This document shows positions 12,701-24,100 of a DNA stretch of 64,000 nt, one piece after another. This DNA is from Cardinalis cardinalis (taxonomy: Eukaryota; Chordata; Aves; Passeriformes; Cardinalidae): assembly GCA_014549065.1 (NCBI GenBank), contig JACDOX010000001.1:1969918-2033917 (forward strand). Reading direction: 5' to 3'. Positions within the stretch are counted from its first letter, which is position 1, and each line of letters starts with the position of its first letter. A program made the translations under genes and the position numbers. The notes below the pieces were generated by a model. The model saw nothing but the letters and a program-made list of their open reading frames with translations, did not search any database and had not been told where the DNA came from.

Positions 12701-13233
12701 TCCAAAAAAGTGAGAGATATAAATGTAAACTATTTTTTTAGGCTATTACCTCAAATAGTTTAGAATTATAGTTAAGTTTGATTGGCCTTAAAGTGTGTAT
12801 GATAATAACTAAACATTAAATGTGGCCAGCTCAGGGAACCTCTAACTGTAATGAGACCCCTGGCTTTCCCTGCTTCAATTGTGTCAGTGTTCCAGAGAGG
12901 AATGGAAAGTTCCTTTATTTTGCTGACACTCAGACCTTATCTGTTATTGATTTTTCTCCATTGCTGATAACACAAATGCTGCTCCTTCTTCATCTGCTTC
13001 TTTGTTTCCAGGGGACCCTGCAAATCACATAGGTGATGTGTTCCAACAGAGATTAGATCACTTGCTTGCTCATTTGTTCTTGCTTTTGGCTTCTAAGTTA
13101 TTTTTGCAATTTACACATTCAGCAGCTAATGNGCTTACCTCAGACAGACACACTCCAATGTCACAGCCCTGTAAGCTAATGGTAATTTCATCCCCTTTTA
13201 CGTTTTTCTTCCATTACTATGACAAAGAAACTC

Positions 13234-13330
13234 TAAAAAAAACAGAAGAAAAAACAANGAAAAAACCAAAAAGAAACCCCAACCAAAACAAACACCACAA
13301 CCAACCAANCAAAAAACCAAAAAGCCAACC
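13234..13330. repeat. T-free A/C-rich low-complexity tract
   Basis: About 97 bases contain no T on the + strand: A runs broken by C, CC and a few G, drifting into CCAA/CAAA units, with two Ns. It inflates the open frame that runs through it (13002-13373), which is therefore not evidence for a gene. Confidence 0.75.
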
Positions 13331-15390
13331 TACTTTTTTTCTGATATACTGTTTCAGTAACCAAACCCCATAATATTAACATATATAAAAAAATGATTAA
13401 AAAATCAGTATTATTTTCTACTCTATTTTAGTTCTGTTATGTTACCATTTTCTCAGCACTCTTTAAATGCAGCTTAATGTAATAATACCACAGTGGGATC
13501 CAAATTTCAAATCATTTGGCTTTGTTATCTTCGTTTGATAGGCCTATTGCAGTTTTTTCAAAAGTATGTCTACATCTGAAGTTTGCACAAAAAGTCAGAA
13601 GCCATGCAGGTGGCTGGCATTTCAAAGCTTCCAGACATTACCTTTGATACCACTGAGCTTTCTAGAAAGAACTGGCCAAGCTGTCTCCTGCAGAATGGAC
13701 TGTCACCTGTTTTAAATGAAAGCATGTGGGTGACACAAAAAACAGACTCTGGAAANAGCATCTCCGATTTAGTTCCCCTTGGAGTACATTGAAGACTTCA
13801 GTTTCTCACAGTGATGGTGAGAATCCCATAAGAATGATGCCACCTTGCTCTAGATGGGGCTCAACCCCACGATCCTCCTCTTCCTATTCATGCTGACAAA
13901 GGGCTTTCAGCTTTGACAAAGAATCAAGGGAGCTAAAATGAACTCGTAGCTTAAGAAGTCTACACTGAAAGAGACTTTCATTTTTAATGTTTAAGCTTCT
14001 AATTCCAATTAATTTTACCACAATGGGATTGTAAATCTGACCTAGTGCTTTTTTATGAGAACACCAACCTCTGCTGCTATTTGTGGTCCCTCGTTTATTT
14101 CTGTGTTTTGACTGGAATTCTCAGTTGATCCAATCCACTTGCGTGGACCAAGGAAATGAAGCCAAATTTAGCTTATGGCTTTGCCATGTCTAAAAAGACT
14201 CTTAGAAGTCCCATGAATAAATATAAAGTGTTGATAGACAATGAATGAGAGGGTGGCCCCACATTACATATTTCTGTGACATAGGGGGAGTCATAGTGCA
14301 GTGATTAATTCCTCCACCAACATAAGGCTTGCATGCTGACTTATAGCTTCTGCTGCCAGTCCATTTGAAGGAAACAGAAAAAAAAAAAAAAAGAGGCAAT
14401 GCATCTTATTGTTTATATCTGAGACTTCCTAAAAGAAAGAAAATAATCTCGAGCAGAACTGTGGCAGGCAACCACTCTAATAAGATGCCGTATTCTTCAC
14501 ATACACAATTACTCAGTGAAATTAGGGCAAAATATTTTTTTATANATCTTCTATTTACATGATCTAAAACAGTCCAATTTCTGCTGTGAGACAGGCTTGC
14601 TGATGGCTTCAGAGAAGGAATGTATAAGGTATTCAAAAAAGTGTCTTGTTTTTCAGTTACACCTCTTTTAACTCTGCAAGCTACCTCAGAAGAACAAATT
14701 AATGTGTTTCTGCATANTTTTTATCCTTGTTATGGTCACAGTTAGCCAGACATCAGAGAGGGAATTTGCATTTCCAGTANCCTAAGTTTATGTTACCTTA
14801 GTCAGAGTAATTCCAGAGATTTTAGAAGAATGAGCCTTGATTCATAGCAATATAACCCAGAAANGACTCAATCAGAGGTTCTAGACACACAACAATTTCA
14901 GAAGAAGGCTGTTTAGACATGCATAGACTGAAAGTTAAGTAACCGCTACAATCTGCATTGCTATTATAAATACTATTTGACCTGCACTTTTCTGTANGAT
15001 CTTGTCATGCCTGAATGCACAGAGTTAAATCAAAGGCTTTTAAAAGGAAACTCTAGGAGATAAAATACTGACAAGAGATAATGTACTTTTGTATGGATCA
15101 CTCGGGATCCTTGGGACACAAAGGNAAGCTTTTAAGTGGAAAATACAACAGGCTTTGCTCTCACTAGGATATTAGACTTTATTCTTTCCAAACANATCTT
15201 GACTCAAAGGGTATACTAAGGATTTAGAGATGCCAGTTTAAGTAGGAAGAAATTAGGGCAGCTGGCTGGATATGAAAAAGGAACAAATGAGTTACAGTAA
15301 GCAGTGTGCATCTCTAATGTCAGACAGGGAGAGAACTACATTGAATGACATCTACTAAAACTTGCAAAAAGTGAAAATCAGCATTTCCTT

Positions 15391-15453
15391 GCTTTTTTGG
15401 TTTTTTTTGTGTTTTTTTTTTTCCAGTTTTTATTTTGTTTTGTTTTGTTTTTA
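15391..15453. repeat. T-rich tract with (TTTTG)n
   Basis: This is a pyrimidine-heavy run with long T stretches, ending in three to four TTTTG units at about 15431-15451. It is a simple sequence repeat. Confidence 0.8.
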
Positions 15454-16020
15454 TTGCAAGTGAAGGGACAAAAGACTTGTGGAGTTGTTTTGTTCAGTTT
15501 GGGCATTTGAGGGATAGGAAAAAATGTAGTTCTGAAAATGGTGAATTTCATGATTGGTTAATGTTCCTGATGCTGTGTAATGTCACAGAATTCTATGATA
15601 TTAATACCAGTAGTATTAATTTCTGCATGACTTAACTTTCAATATTTGAAATAACTTCTAAATTGTTTGCCAAACTTAGTAAAAAATTTTGCAATATTTT
15701 TCCCTATCAAGTGCAGCTAACTCTGGGTTGGTTAATATATCTAACCCTGTAGTGTATGTTATGTAATCTCTGGGAGAATCCAGTCTTAGATGTTTACCAG
15801 AATTTCTCTTTTGCATGCAGTTTGTTACACTTATAATTCTTTTCTGTCAATATTNAATATCCTGGCTTTAGAGTATTTCCTCAATTACTGATATTTTCAT
15901 TATTTTATGATTTGAAGTTGACATTTCATTTCTTGATTGGTGTCTAATAGTGTCAATATTTATTTAGTCACACTGACACTCTATTAATGTTTTATAATTT
16001 CTTTAAAAAGAGAAAATTCT

Positions 16021-16104
16021 GAAATTTTTTATTTTATATATATTATAAATATTAATATATCTAATATTTCTTAAATATTATATTTTATTTATTTTATTTT
16101 ATTC
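16021..16104. repeat. Nearly GC-free AT-rich block
   Basis: About 84 bases are almost only A and T (TATATATATTATAAATATTAAT-like), followed by TTTTA units. This is low-complexity sequence. Confidence 0.75.
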
Positions 16105-16230
16105 TGTTTGTAAAATAATTTGTTAACAAACCATGATGATAAAATACTAATTACATTTTCAAAAATTAGCAAATGTAAACAGTCAACTGTTTACTGGGCA
16201 GTTACCTCAGAAATTAAGCTGATGATGAAT

Positions 16231-16272
16231 TTCAAATTAGATTATTTTGTTGTTTTCAAATTAGATTATTTT
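16231..16272. repeat. Perfect 18-bp direct repeat, period 24
   Basis: TTCAAATTAGATTATTTT occurs at 16231-16248 and again at 16255-16272 with no mismatch. It is a short recent local duplication. Confidence 0.8.
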
Positions 16273-16613
16273 ATAGTGAAGGGCTTGAAGACTCTAGTTG
16301 GACTTCAGTGTTTGCTGCTGTGCTAGATGCTGCTCAGATGACACTAAAAGAATGGCTAAACTTTACAGGGTTCCCTTTGTAGTCCATTGTGAAACACAGG
16401 ACTGGGATAAAAACTTTCAGAGGAGGGCTAGGCCATCATGCAGTTTTCAATGCATGGATGATATAGTAGACATTAAATTACTGCAGGTTACAGGCTGAAA
16501 CTTGGATCAAATTAAATGAGGACTAAAACCAGTCTAAACACTCNTCTCTGACTGTGCTTCCTTGACAATCTCAGCAAAGGTAAGGTGGAGCACCAAGTTC
16601 AGACACCCAGTGG

Positions 16614-16996
16614 TGTGATGGTGTTAGCAGGGGTCTTAGGATGAGGGAAGAGATGAGAATGTTGACTCCATGTTTCNGAAGGCTTGATTTATTATTTTAT
16701 GGTATATACTATATTAAAACTNTACTAAAAGAATAGAAGAAAGGATTGCATCAGAAGGCTAGCAAAGAATAAAAAAGAGTGATAATAAAGGCTTTTGACT
16801 GACCAAGACAGTTCAGACAGCTGGACTGTGACTGGCCATTAATTAGAAACAACAACATGAAACCAATCATCGATTCACCTGTTGCATTCCACAGCAGCAG
16901 ATAATCATTGTTTACATTTTGTTCCTGAGGCCTCTTAGCTTTTCAGGAGAAAAAATCCTAAGGAAAGGATTTTTGATAAAACNTGTCTGTGATGCA
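16614..16996 (-). mobile_element. Solo LTR of a bird endogenous retrovirus family
   Basis: Seen: a block beginning TGTGATGG and ending near TGTCTGTGATGCA. Inside are ordered blocks I recognise from a common bird ERV LTR: GGCTTGATTTATTATTTTAT, AAAGAATAGAAGAAAGGAT, ATTAATTAGAAACAACAAC, GTTGCATTCCACAGCAGCAG and a TCCTAAGGAAAGGAT segment. Read on the - strand it runs from TGCATCACAGACA to CACA and carries an AATAAA poly(A) signal (16689-16694), which sets the orientation. No second LTR and no internal gag/pol sequence is adjacent, so it is a solo LTR left by recombination between two LTRs. I recall the family as ERVK-like, but the class assignment is from memory. Ends are uncertain by about 5 bases, and I see no clear target-site duplication. 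Confidence 0.8.
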
Positions 16997-17914
16997 ATGN
17001 ATGTGCTCAAGCCAGCCAGTTGAAGCTGCTCCCTTCAGCAGAGGCCTCTTCTGCTCCTCTCCAGCCCAAAACACGCCACTCCACTCGCTATAGGAACCAC
17101 GATACCTTAGACACCAAAGTATGCTGCCACAACAAATTGTCCCTTTCAGAGGACAGAGTGAAGATGCAGCACTCTGCAATTCTCAAAGGTTAATGCAGGC
17201 GTGTACTCTACTTTTTTTTCTAGGCAGCTTTCTTTTGGCTGTATGAAAATGCTAGATTAAGGTCAGGTCCCTTACTGGCAACACAGCNCAGCATGTTTTG
17301 CAGCTGATCTCTGCAGCAAGCTAATAGACCTGGCAACAGTTGATTTTATTTCCCAAACACTTTAGTAAAAACCTTTTCAGCTTCTCAAAATGGCAAACCT
17401 ATGCAATGTAATTGTCTCAGTCATGCCATTCTTTTTTTTTTCCAAAATAATCAAGAATAAGCAAGTCCTGATACTGTATCTAAGCATCATTTTAGTGGTT
17501 AAAATGTGAATATTATTATGTTATTTTTTTATAGTTACACGAATCTATGACTTCCAAGTAAATCATTAGGATTGTCTTAATTTTTAAAGGTATGAGTGAC
17601 ACTACTTGAATAAAGAGAGATTATTGGCTTTTGCTTTTTTATTAAGCTATTGTATTCATATCTTGCAAAATATATTAGAAAGGAGGCAAAAAACCCCTTG
17701 AAATAGCTTGCTATTTTTGGCAAAGCAGATCACACTTTTTCAAGTTTCTCTAGGATCAGAAAAACATATTTAGAATTAGAGTGAGAATANAGAGAAGTAT
17801 TTATAAACTAGGTTTCAATCATAGAATAAGTTTGAATAGAAAGTATTAGTACCTCACCACACACTACTTTCCTATGAACCAAATAATTTTTGTAACTGAA
17901 GGTGAACTTTTCAG

Positions 17915-17935
17915 TCCACTATGACTTATAGTGGA
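17915..17935. repeat. Perfect 8-bp inverted repeat, 5-base loop
   Basis: TCCACTAT and ATAGTGGA flank GACTT. It is a small perfect hairpin with no recognised role. Confidence 0.8.
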
Positions 17936-19342
17936 TTCTTTCATGGAATTTCTACTTCTCTTTTTTCTCCCTACTTTACCTTCTTTTCCTTAAAACTGTT
18001 CTCTCACAGCCTTTTTGAAAATTANTTTCTCCTGGATTTTTTGCATTGTTTTACATCCCTCTAGTTATTGTGTGTGTATATCCATATGTGTACAGGCAAG
18101 AACACAATGNATGGAATGATGGGATGTTCATTTCTCCTAGTTTCTTTGCAGTATTTTACTAGAGTTATATTACAAGGAACAGNGAGTATGACTATGAGCT
18201 TGTCCACATACAAAGGAAAATTGCATTCTGACTAGCAGTAAATTGCTCTGAATCTGANTGTCACCTGTCTTTTTCTGGAGAGTGTACCGTTTCCTACTGC
18301 TTCAAAAAATTGCATTTTCAAGCTGCTGGCTATGAAGCAAACTAAGTGAAGTTTTTATTCTACTGTCCTTTTTCAGCTTTGTATGTGCAATTGTGTCAAT
18401 TGCACTCAATGAGATTTCATTAGCATGACAAAGTANACAGAAGTGCTGCTGAAGCATTAAAAGGATTCACTGCTCAGGAATCTCTTACAGAGGAGTAGCA
18501 TCTCCCCACATAATATCTGAGGCTTTATTTTCCAAGTCTTCCTATCATAAGTAACCAGTGCTGTTCCTGTGGCAAGTTTTGGAAAATTAGATATTATATA
18601 TAATTTTATAATTTCATAATTTATCTAGTATTATATCAACTTTTAATCTGTATATTAGACATGCAGTCTTTAAGGAGGTTTGCTTAGAAGGATGATGCAT
18701 CCAGTTCAAAATCAAACACTGATACATTATGTCGTATGGCCTAATATGTGTAGAATTTCTGAGGCAAAACACAATATAGATGGATCAGGAGGAGTTATAG
18801 TGGAAAATTTTTGGTAAAATAAGACTGAAAAAACTCTGAATGGAAGTTTTGAAATTATATGCAGCTGTTAANAAGTTTTGGGTCACAGTTATATCAATTT
18901 ACACAAGTATTTTTATGCCCTTTCAGATATATTTAAACCTTATGTATCTAGATAGTCATAGAGAGATATAGTAAATTTGGACATTTTTATTCAGATATAA
19001 TACACAACTTTTTTTTATATACTTTTTTTTTTTAGAGGAATAGATTTTCCCTCTGGTTTTAGTGACATTTCCATTTTGGGATATGTAACTACTCTAGATA
19101 CTGCTTGCAATTCTTATGCAGGTTCTCAAGCTCAGTTACAGCTTGCACCAGTAAGCACAAGAGCAAAATTGGGTCCTCTATTTCTCTGAACTGAAAATAA
19201 AACACGAATGTATCATATTTTGTAAATAAAAGACAACATNTTCTAGGTAATATATGTTAATATATACAAAATATGGTAATTTAAGTTTAAATATTTTTTC
19301 CTATATATTTTTAGTTAATGATCTCTTTCCATATGCTTAATT

Positions 19343-19369
19343 CAAAAGGAGGTAAGTAACCTCCTTTTG
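19343..19369. repeat. Perfect 11-bp inverted repeat, 5-base loop
   Basis: CAAAAGGAGGT and ACCTCCTTTTG flank AAGTA, pairing with no mismatch. A further AAAGGAGG copy follows at about 19371. It is too short for a microRNA precursor and unlike a vertebrate terminator. It could be a cruciform-prone site or a chance inverted duplication. Confidence 0.85.
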
Positions 19370-21133
19370 TAAAGGAGGGCACTTTATGTTTTCTTTCAGT
19401 CTGCCACTTCAGATTTTCAGGTTTTATTCCTTTAAAAGGGACAAATCCCACTCCTTCTAACATTTGCACTTGAACTTTTTGGATCTGCTGAAATGCACAC
19501 CAGTTTTTTGTCCTGCTTTTCAGTTAGGTGATTTGTCCTGAATGTGATAGGTCTGTAGCATAGCACTGAAATATTACAGCAGTAATTCTGCACCATTATG
19601 CCTAATGTTACAGCAACATCCTGTAGATTTGCACCCTGAATATAGGAGGAATTCAGGTTTATTTGTTTAATGACTAGTTAATGAGTCTGAGCTGCACAGA
19701 TCAAAAAGAGCTGGTAAGAGAGAGGATGTTATGAGCCAAAACTAATAAAAGGCTCCAGTTTGAGAAGAGGGCTGTATTCACTTCAGTGAGAGAGAGGATA
19801 AGTGTTGTGAAGAGAAAAAGGCCTGCTTCCCACCAATGTTTAATATAATGTAGACCAAACACTGCTGCTTTGACTGTCCATTATTTGGCAGCCCTTTGGA
19901 TTTTGCTAGAAATTTCTGTCCTTCTTTTTTAGAGCAGTTAGAACTTCATGCTGTTCACACCAGTTTTATGGAGTTGAATCATTGTTTGGAGACTTATATA
20001 GGCCCAAATTCTCTCTCTGCATGTTGACATACTCTTCACTCCTAAATGAAGAACCTCCTACTGGAACAGCTATATAGTGATAAAACAGGCATATTGAGGG
20101 CTCCAGAGACTTATTACCTTCTATTAATGAATAAGAAAGGAATGAAATATTAAATGAGCTATTAGAGATCGTTCAAGATGGATGTATCCTTCTGGGTAGC
20201 ATGAAAAAGAGCCTGAGAACAGAATATTTCACACTAAAAGTTTATATTTCCTNCAATTTTATCACTTAGGTATTGTTAACCATGTTATCTTACCCATTGC
20301 TGCATGGGACCACATCNCAACTTTCAGTTATTCGATGTTCCTCTCAATCAAATATCACCGAATCGGATNACTCTGGAGAAGCAAAGGGAGTGTGGAATTT
20401 TTGTAATTTCTTCTCATTATTTTGTCTTGTATTCCCAGTGGAAGTGGAATATGTGGAAGTGGAAGGAGGAAAATTAATAATAAACCTTGCTCTTATTTGA
20501 CACCTGACTTTTCAGCTTATGTGGTTGAAGGTATTTTATATTTAAGATAGCATGCTGCTACCAAGAACTTGCATGTGATAAACAGCTCCAGAAGTGACCA
20601 CAAACACAACTTGCATTAAAGTCCTTCTAACATTCCATGCAGCCTGTGCATTCAGTAGTAGACTGAATATAAAATTAATCATTTCAGTTTGTGTTCCAAA
20701 CCTATTGGAGGCTTGGGAAGAATTACAATGAGGTGTATATGGTTGCTTTTCCATTCATACTTTTTCATGGTGGGTTTTACATGGAAAGTTCCCAGCTCAA
20801 ACTCAGAAGACTGTCACATTTCCTCTTTCTAACCTTTTATTTTTGTGCGAGTTTGCATTATGTAATCCAAAGAAATAAAGAACAACTAAGTGGCATGTTA
20901 AGATGCAATTATCCAAGAATCATTACGTTCAAACATAATGAGAAACAAACAAAATAATTTGTGACTTTTAAAACATTCNTCAATACAAATCAATCTATAG
21001 GAATAATGTGAAAGGCATGTAAATGGGAAAAGTTAGAAAATATTCTTCTTGCTTGCATGTGATCCTTGTTTTTATATTTCCTAAAATTCATTTNAAATAA
21101 GCTGAATGTAATAACTTGTAAAGATTGATATTA

Positions 21134-21182
21134 CACTTNATCTATGATTTTACAGGTTTTTTCCAACCCTTATCGTTCTGAG
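21134..21182 (+). mobile_element. CR1 LINE 3'-tail fragment
   Basis: The segment with ATGATTTTACAGG followed by TTTTTTCCAACCCTTAT and GTTCTGAG matches the conserved last 40-50 bases of CR1 elements, which end in an ATTCTATG-type octamer. No upstream CR1 reverse-transcriptase sequence is recognisable. CR1 copies are usually 5'-truncated by incomplete reverse transcription, which would explain this. It is short and diverged, so confidence is moderate. Confidence 0.5.
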
Positions 21183-24100
21183 TCCTTTGTCTACTTGGCA
21201 GAAAGCAATAAGTAGGTTGCTCAGTAACAATTTCCTCTTCTTTTGTACCATTTTTACCATATTTTTGTTGATTGNAATGTTCTAACCCTATTTTTTAAGT
21301 GAGGTAAATAGGAACATCTTTCTCTCCTTCTGAATTCTTATTTTGTCCTCATTTATAGTGCTCAAGAAGCTTTAGGTAAATTAATGATCAATACATCAAA
21401 GCATAAAATACATCTTAATAGAAATTCCAAAAAGTACAGGCCACTGATATTTTATACTATATATTTGGAAATTAAAATTCTATTGTACTCCCAATTCTCA
21501 GTATGAAAGTTGTAGTAAGAACAGGAAATGGCATAAAATCATTTCTGCATGTTGCAGATTGTCATGGAAATAGAAAATTGTGAGAACTTAATTTTTGTTC
21601 CTCTCTCAAGATAGCAATTTCACAGCCATTTCTGGATGAAATTAAATAAAAGGGCTGCTTGGCTTTTATTTGCAGCACTGATCTGCAACCATCTCTTTTT
21701 CCCAAGCAGTTTTAGTGTAGGCACATATATTATTTACGGAAAATCCACAAGGAACATTTTTATGGTACCAGAATAGAAAGAATACCGTAACAATAANGAT
21801 CAAAGATTGATGCAATTGTGAGTACAAGTAATAGCTGCCTTGTGTGGCTGTTATCTCCTCCAGGGAATTCTTTAGAATGGCTTTCATTTTAAGAAATGTG
21901 TTTGTTTCAGTGCAGGCATATACAAGCAGGGAACTGTACTTGTGTTTCAGGATGGGGGGGAAGTTTTGACTTCCTTTTTTCCACCCCAAGAAGGAAAAGA
22001 AACTAATATAAAATTGGTATGACTGGTTTCATGAACTTTGAGACTGNTGTGAACTTTAAAGAAATCAAAAATCACATAGAAGCTATTGTTATGTGTATGT
22101 AATTTAAATATATTTTGCCTGTCTAAACTTTTTTTAAACAAGCAGATGCCAGTAGCTCTGATACTGTTCATGGAGTTTAATAATTTTCANGTAGAACACT
22201 CAGGAAATGCACCAGTGTATTGCATTATCTGCTGGCCAATACTGTTTAACCACTTTGCTCTGGAAGCCTCAGATATTAAATGAAGCCAAAGCAATTTAAA
22301 TATAATAAGCATCCTGCCCAAAGACATACAATGACAAAATGTTTCTNCTTTAAGACGGGGAAGATTTTAGCTTATACAAGGTGCAAATATGCATGTGCAT
22401 ATGTATATATGTAGACATCTTTAGATAATACATTATGCAATATATATAATTCCATGTATCTTTCTATATTTGGAGTAATACAACGCATATAGTTGTAAAT
22501 GGGGAAAGCTTGAGACCTGAAGAAAGGCTGGAACATTCTTTTGTTTTCCTGAGCATGACTTGACCTGACTTTAATTTTGCTACTCTTTAATGCCCATGAG
22601 GAAATTATTTATATCTTGTTTGTCAGCAGAGGTACAAACATGGCAAAAAAGTGATTGCAATTTAAATTAATTCCAAATTAAAAAAAAAACCTCGGACAAT
22701 AGCATATTTTACTCCTTTTTCCACTCTGTTATAAGCCTTTTCTTCAAAAATCAACCACTACTGAAAAGCATATACTCAATATTCTCAACAGAAAANAAAA
22801 AAGTTTAAAAATGCTGGTGTATGTTGCATTATGTTTGCAGATGTAAAAATGTTGGATTAGAATGGCAGGAGGGAGAACAGAGGTGATGACCTGAGAGATG
22901 CTCACATGAGTCTGGGAGATAAAACGGTTTATGCTGACACTGATTTTTCAGGTTGATGGTGATAGAAAAAGACACATTCATAATGGCAGGAGAAAAGGGA
23001 AATAAGTTCTGATACTGCTGTGGTAGGTAGTGACATTTAGCTACTGAGAAATCTAGAAGGAATAACACTGCATGGACATCCAGGTTTCTCTGAGCTGCCA
23101 AGTGATGCTTGATGCTTTGTACCCCCACTCTGACACTGCTGCAAGGCTTCCAAGAAACTGCTGTAAATATTTCACATTTGCACTGTTCATTACTTTCATT
23201 ACTTCAGCTCATATTTCTGTGAGATAAAAGAGGTGATAGTGTATGACATTGCTCTACCTCTCATTTATATTGCCAATAGGTCCTGTATTTTTGTTTGTTT
23301 GAATTTCATCACTGTACACAAAGAAACAAAGGCTTGCAGCCTCTCTTGGCAAGCCACTTACTTTACTTTTCCCAGTTAAAATGTATTTCTGCTGTGTAGT
23401 CATTTTCCTGAGCTTCAGTCTTTCACATCAGTATTGAAATACATTTGCCCTTTGTCAAGAATAGTCTTAATAACTTAATCATCATTTTTTTATTACTGAA
23501 TTGCATGAAGCAGTAAACAGCACATTAATTAAAATCTTCAGGCCCTATATAATGTGAGGTATTACAAATGACAAGGAGGCCAAAGAGATAAATCAAAAAG
23601 GGTCAGAGGCAGGAAGTTCACTCTGAAAAATATGACTTCATGTATTACAGGGGGGAAAAACAATCAAAATATAGACTTTTAATTGAGAAGGAGCTGTTAG
23701 GGAGGAGTTAATCCCTGAGTTTAAAGAAGAGGGGATGAAGATGTAATGTAATATAGTGGGGAAAAAAAGAAAAATACTAGAGCAATCAAGCTGCATAATA
23801 NCAAAAGTGGGAAGGTGAACATTTCTTTGCAAGTAAAACTGCACTCAGTAAAACTGNTAAGAATTTGGAATATGAGCAATAAAAATAATTAAGAAAATGG
23901 GAAGATCACCTTATGAGAAAACTTTAAAAGGGATAACTCAATCAAATGACATCTGGAGGACACGTTCACCTTCTGTAAGAATTTAAAAGTTGGATACAGT
24001 AGGCCAAAAGGGATTTTTCCTCCAGTCACCACGATGCATTTTATAAAACAGAGGAGTGCATTAAATTACAATAGTGCCAAAAGAAATATTGGACTTTATT

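Larger units (their letters stand above)
4108..13233. other. AT-rich noncoding stretch with small repeats
   Basis: No gene is recognised. Frames of 60-120 codons on both strands (such as 7944-8294 +, 10200-10559 -) lack recognisable motifs and start in unremarkable AT-rich sequence. It contains a small imperfect hairpin at 6015-6059, a short imperfect direct repeat at 6672-6715, and a balanced-composition frame at 12350-12544 on the - strand that I could not identify. Confidence 0.55.
13331..16613. other. AT-rich noncoding stretch
   Basis: No recognised gene. A frame at 13583-13792 (+) has balanced composition but no recognisable motif. The stretch also contains a poly(A) run near 14378-14392, a T/G-rich tract at 15391-15453, a nearly GC-free block at 16021-16104 and an 18-bp direct repeat at 16231-16272. 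Confidence 0.5.
16997..21133. other. AT-rich noncoding stretch
   Basis: No recognised gene. The first 200 bases after the LTR (to about 17190) are GC-richer than the surroundings, and I could not assign them. Two perfect small inverted repeats lie at 17915-17935 and 19343-19369. The rest is AT-rich filler with T runs. Confidence 0.5.

Noticed and set aside
13002..13373. 123-codon open frame on the plus strand
   Set aside because: Its length depends on a T-free A/C-rich tract (13234-13330) that cannot contain TAA, TAG or TGA, so the frame is a by-product of low complexity.
17810..17850. CR1-tail-like sequence on the minus strand (TTCTATGATTG)
   Set aside because: Only about 25 bases with weak identity; expected by chance in AT-rich DNA.
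22385..22455. ATATGCATGTGCATATG-type alternating sequence
   Set aside because: Simple purine/pyrimidine alternation, too irregular to call a microsatellite or regulatory site.
23330..23385. Segment resembling a MIR-type SINE core (GGCAAGCCACTTACTTTAC)
   Set aside because: The match is short and gapped, and flanking SINE sequence is not recognisable.
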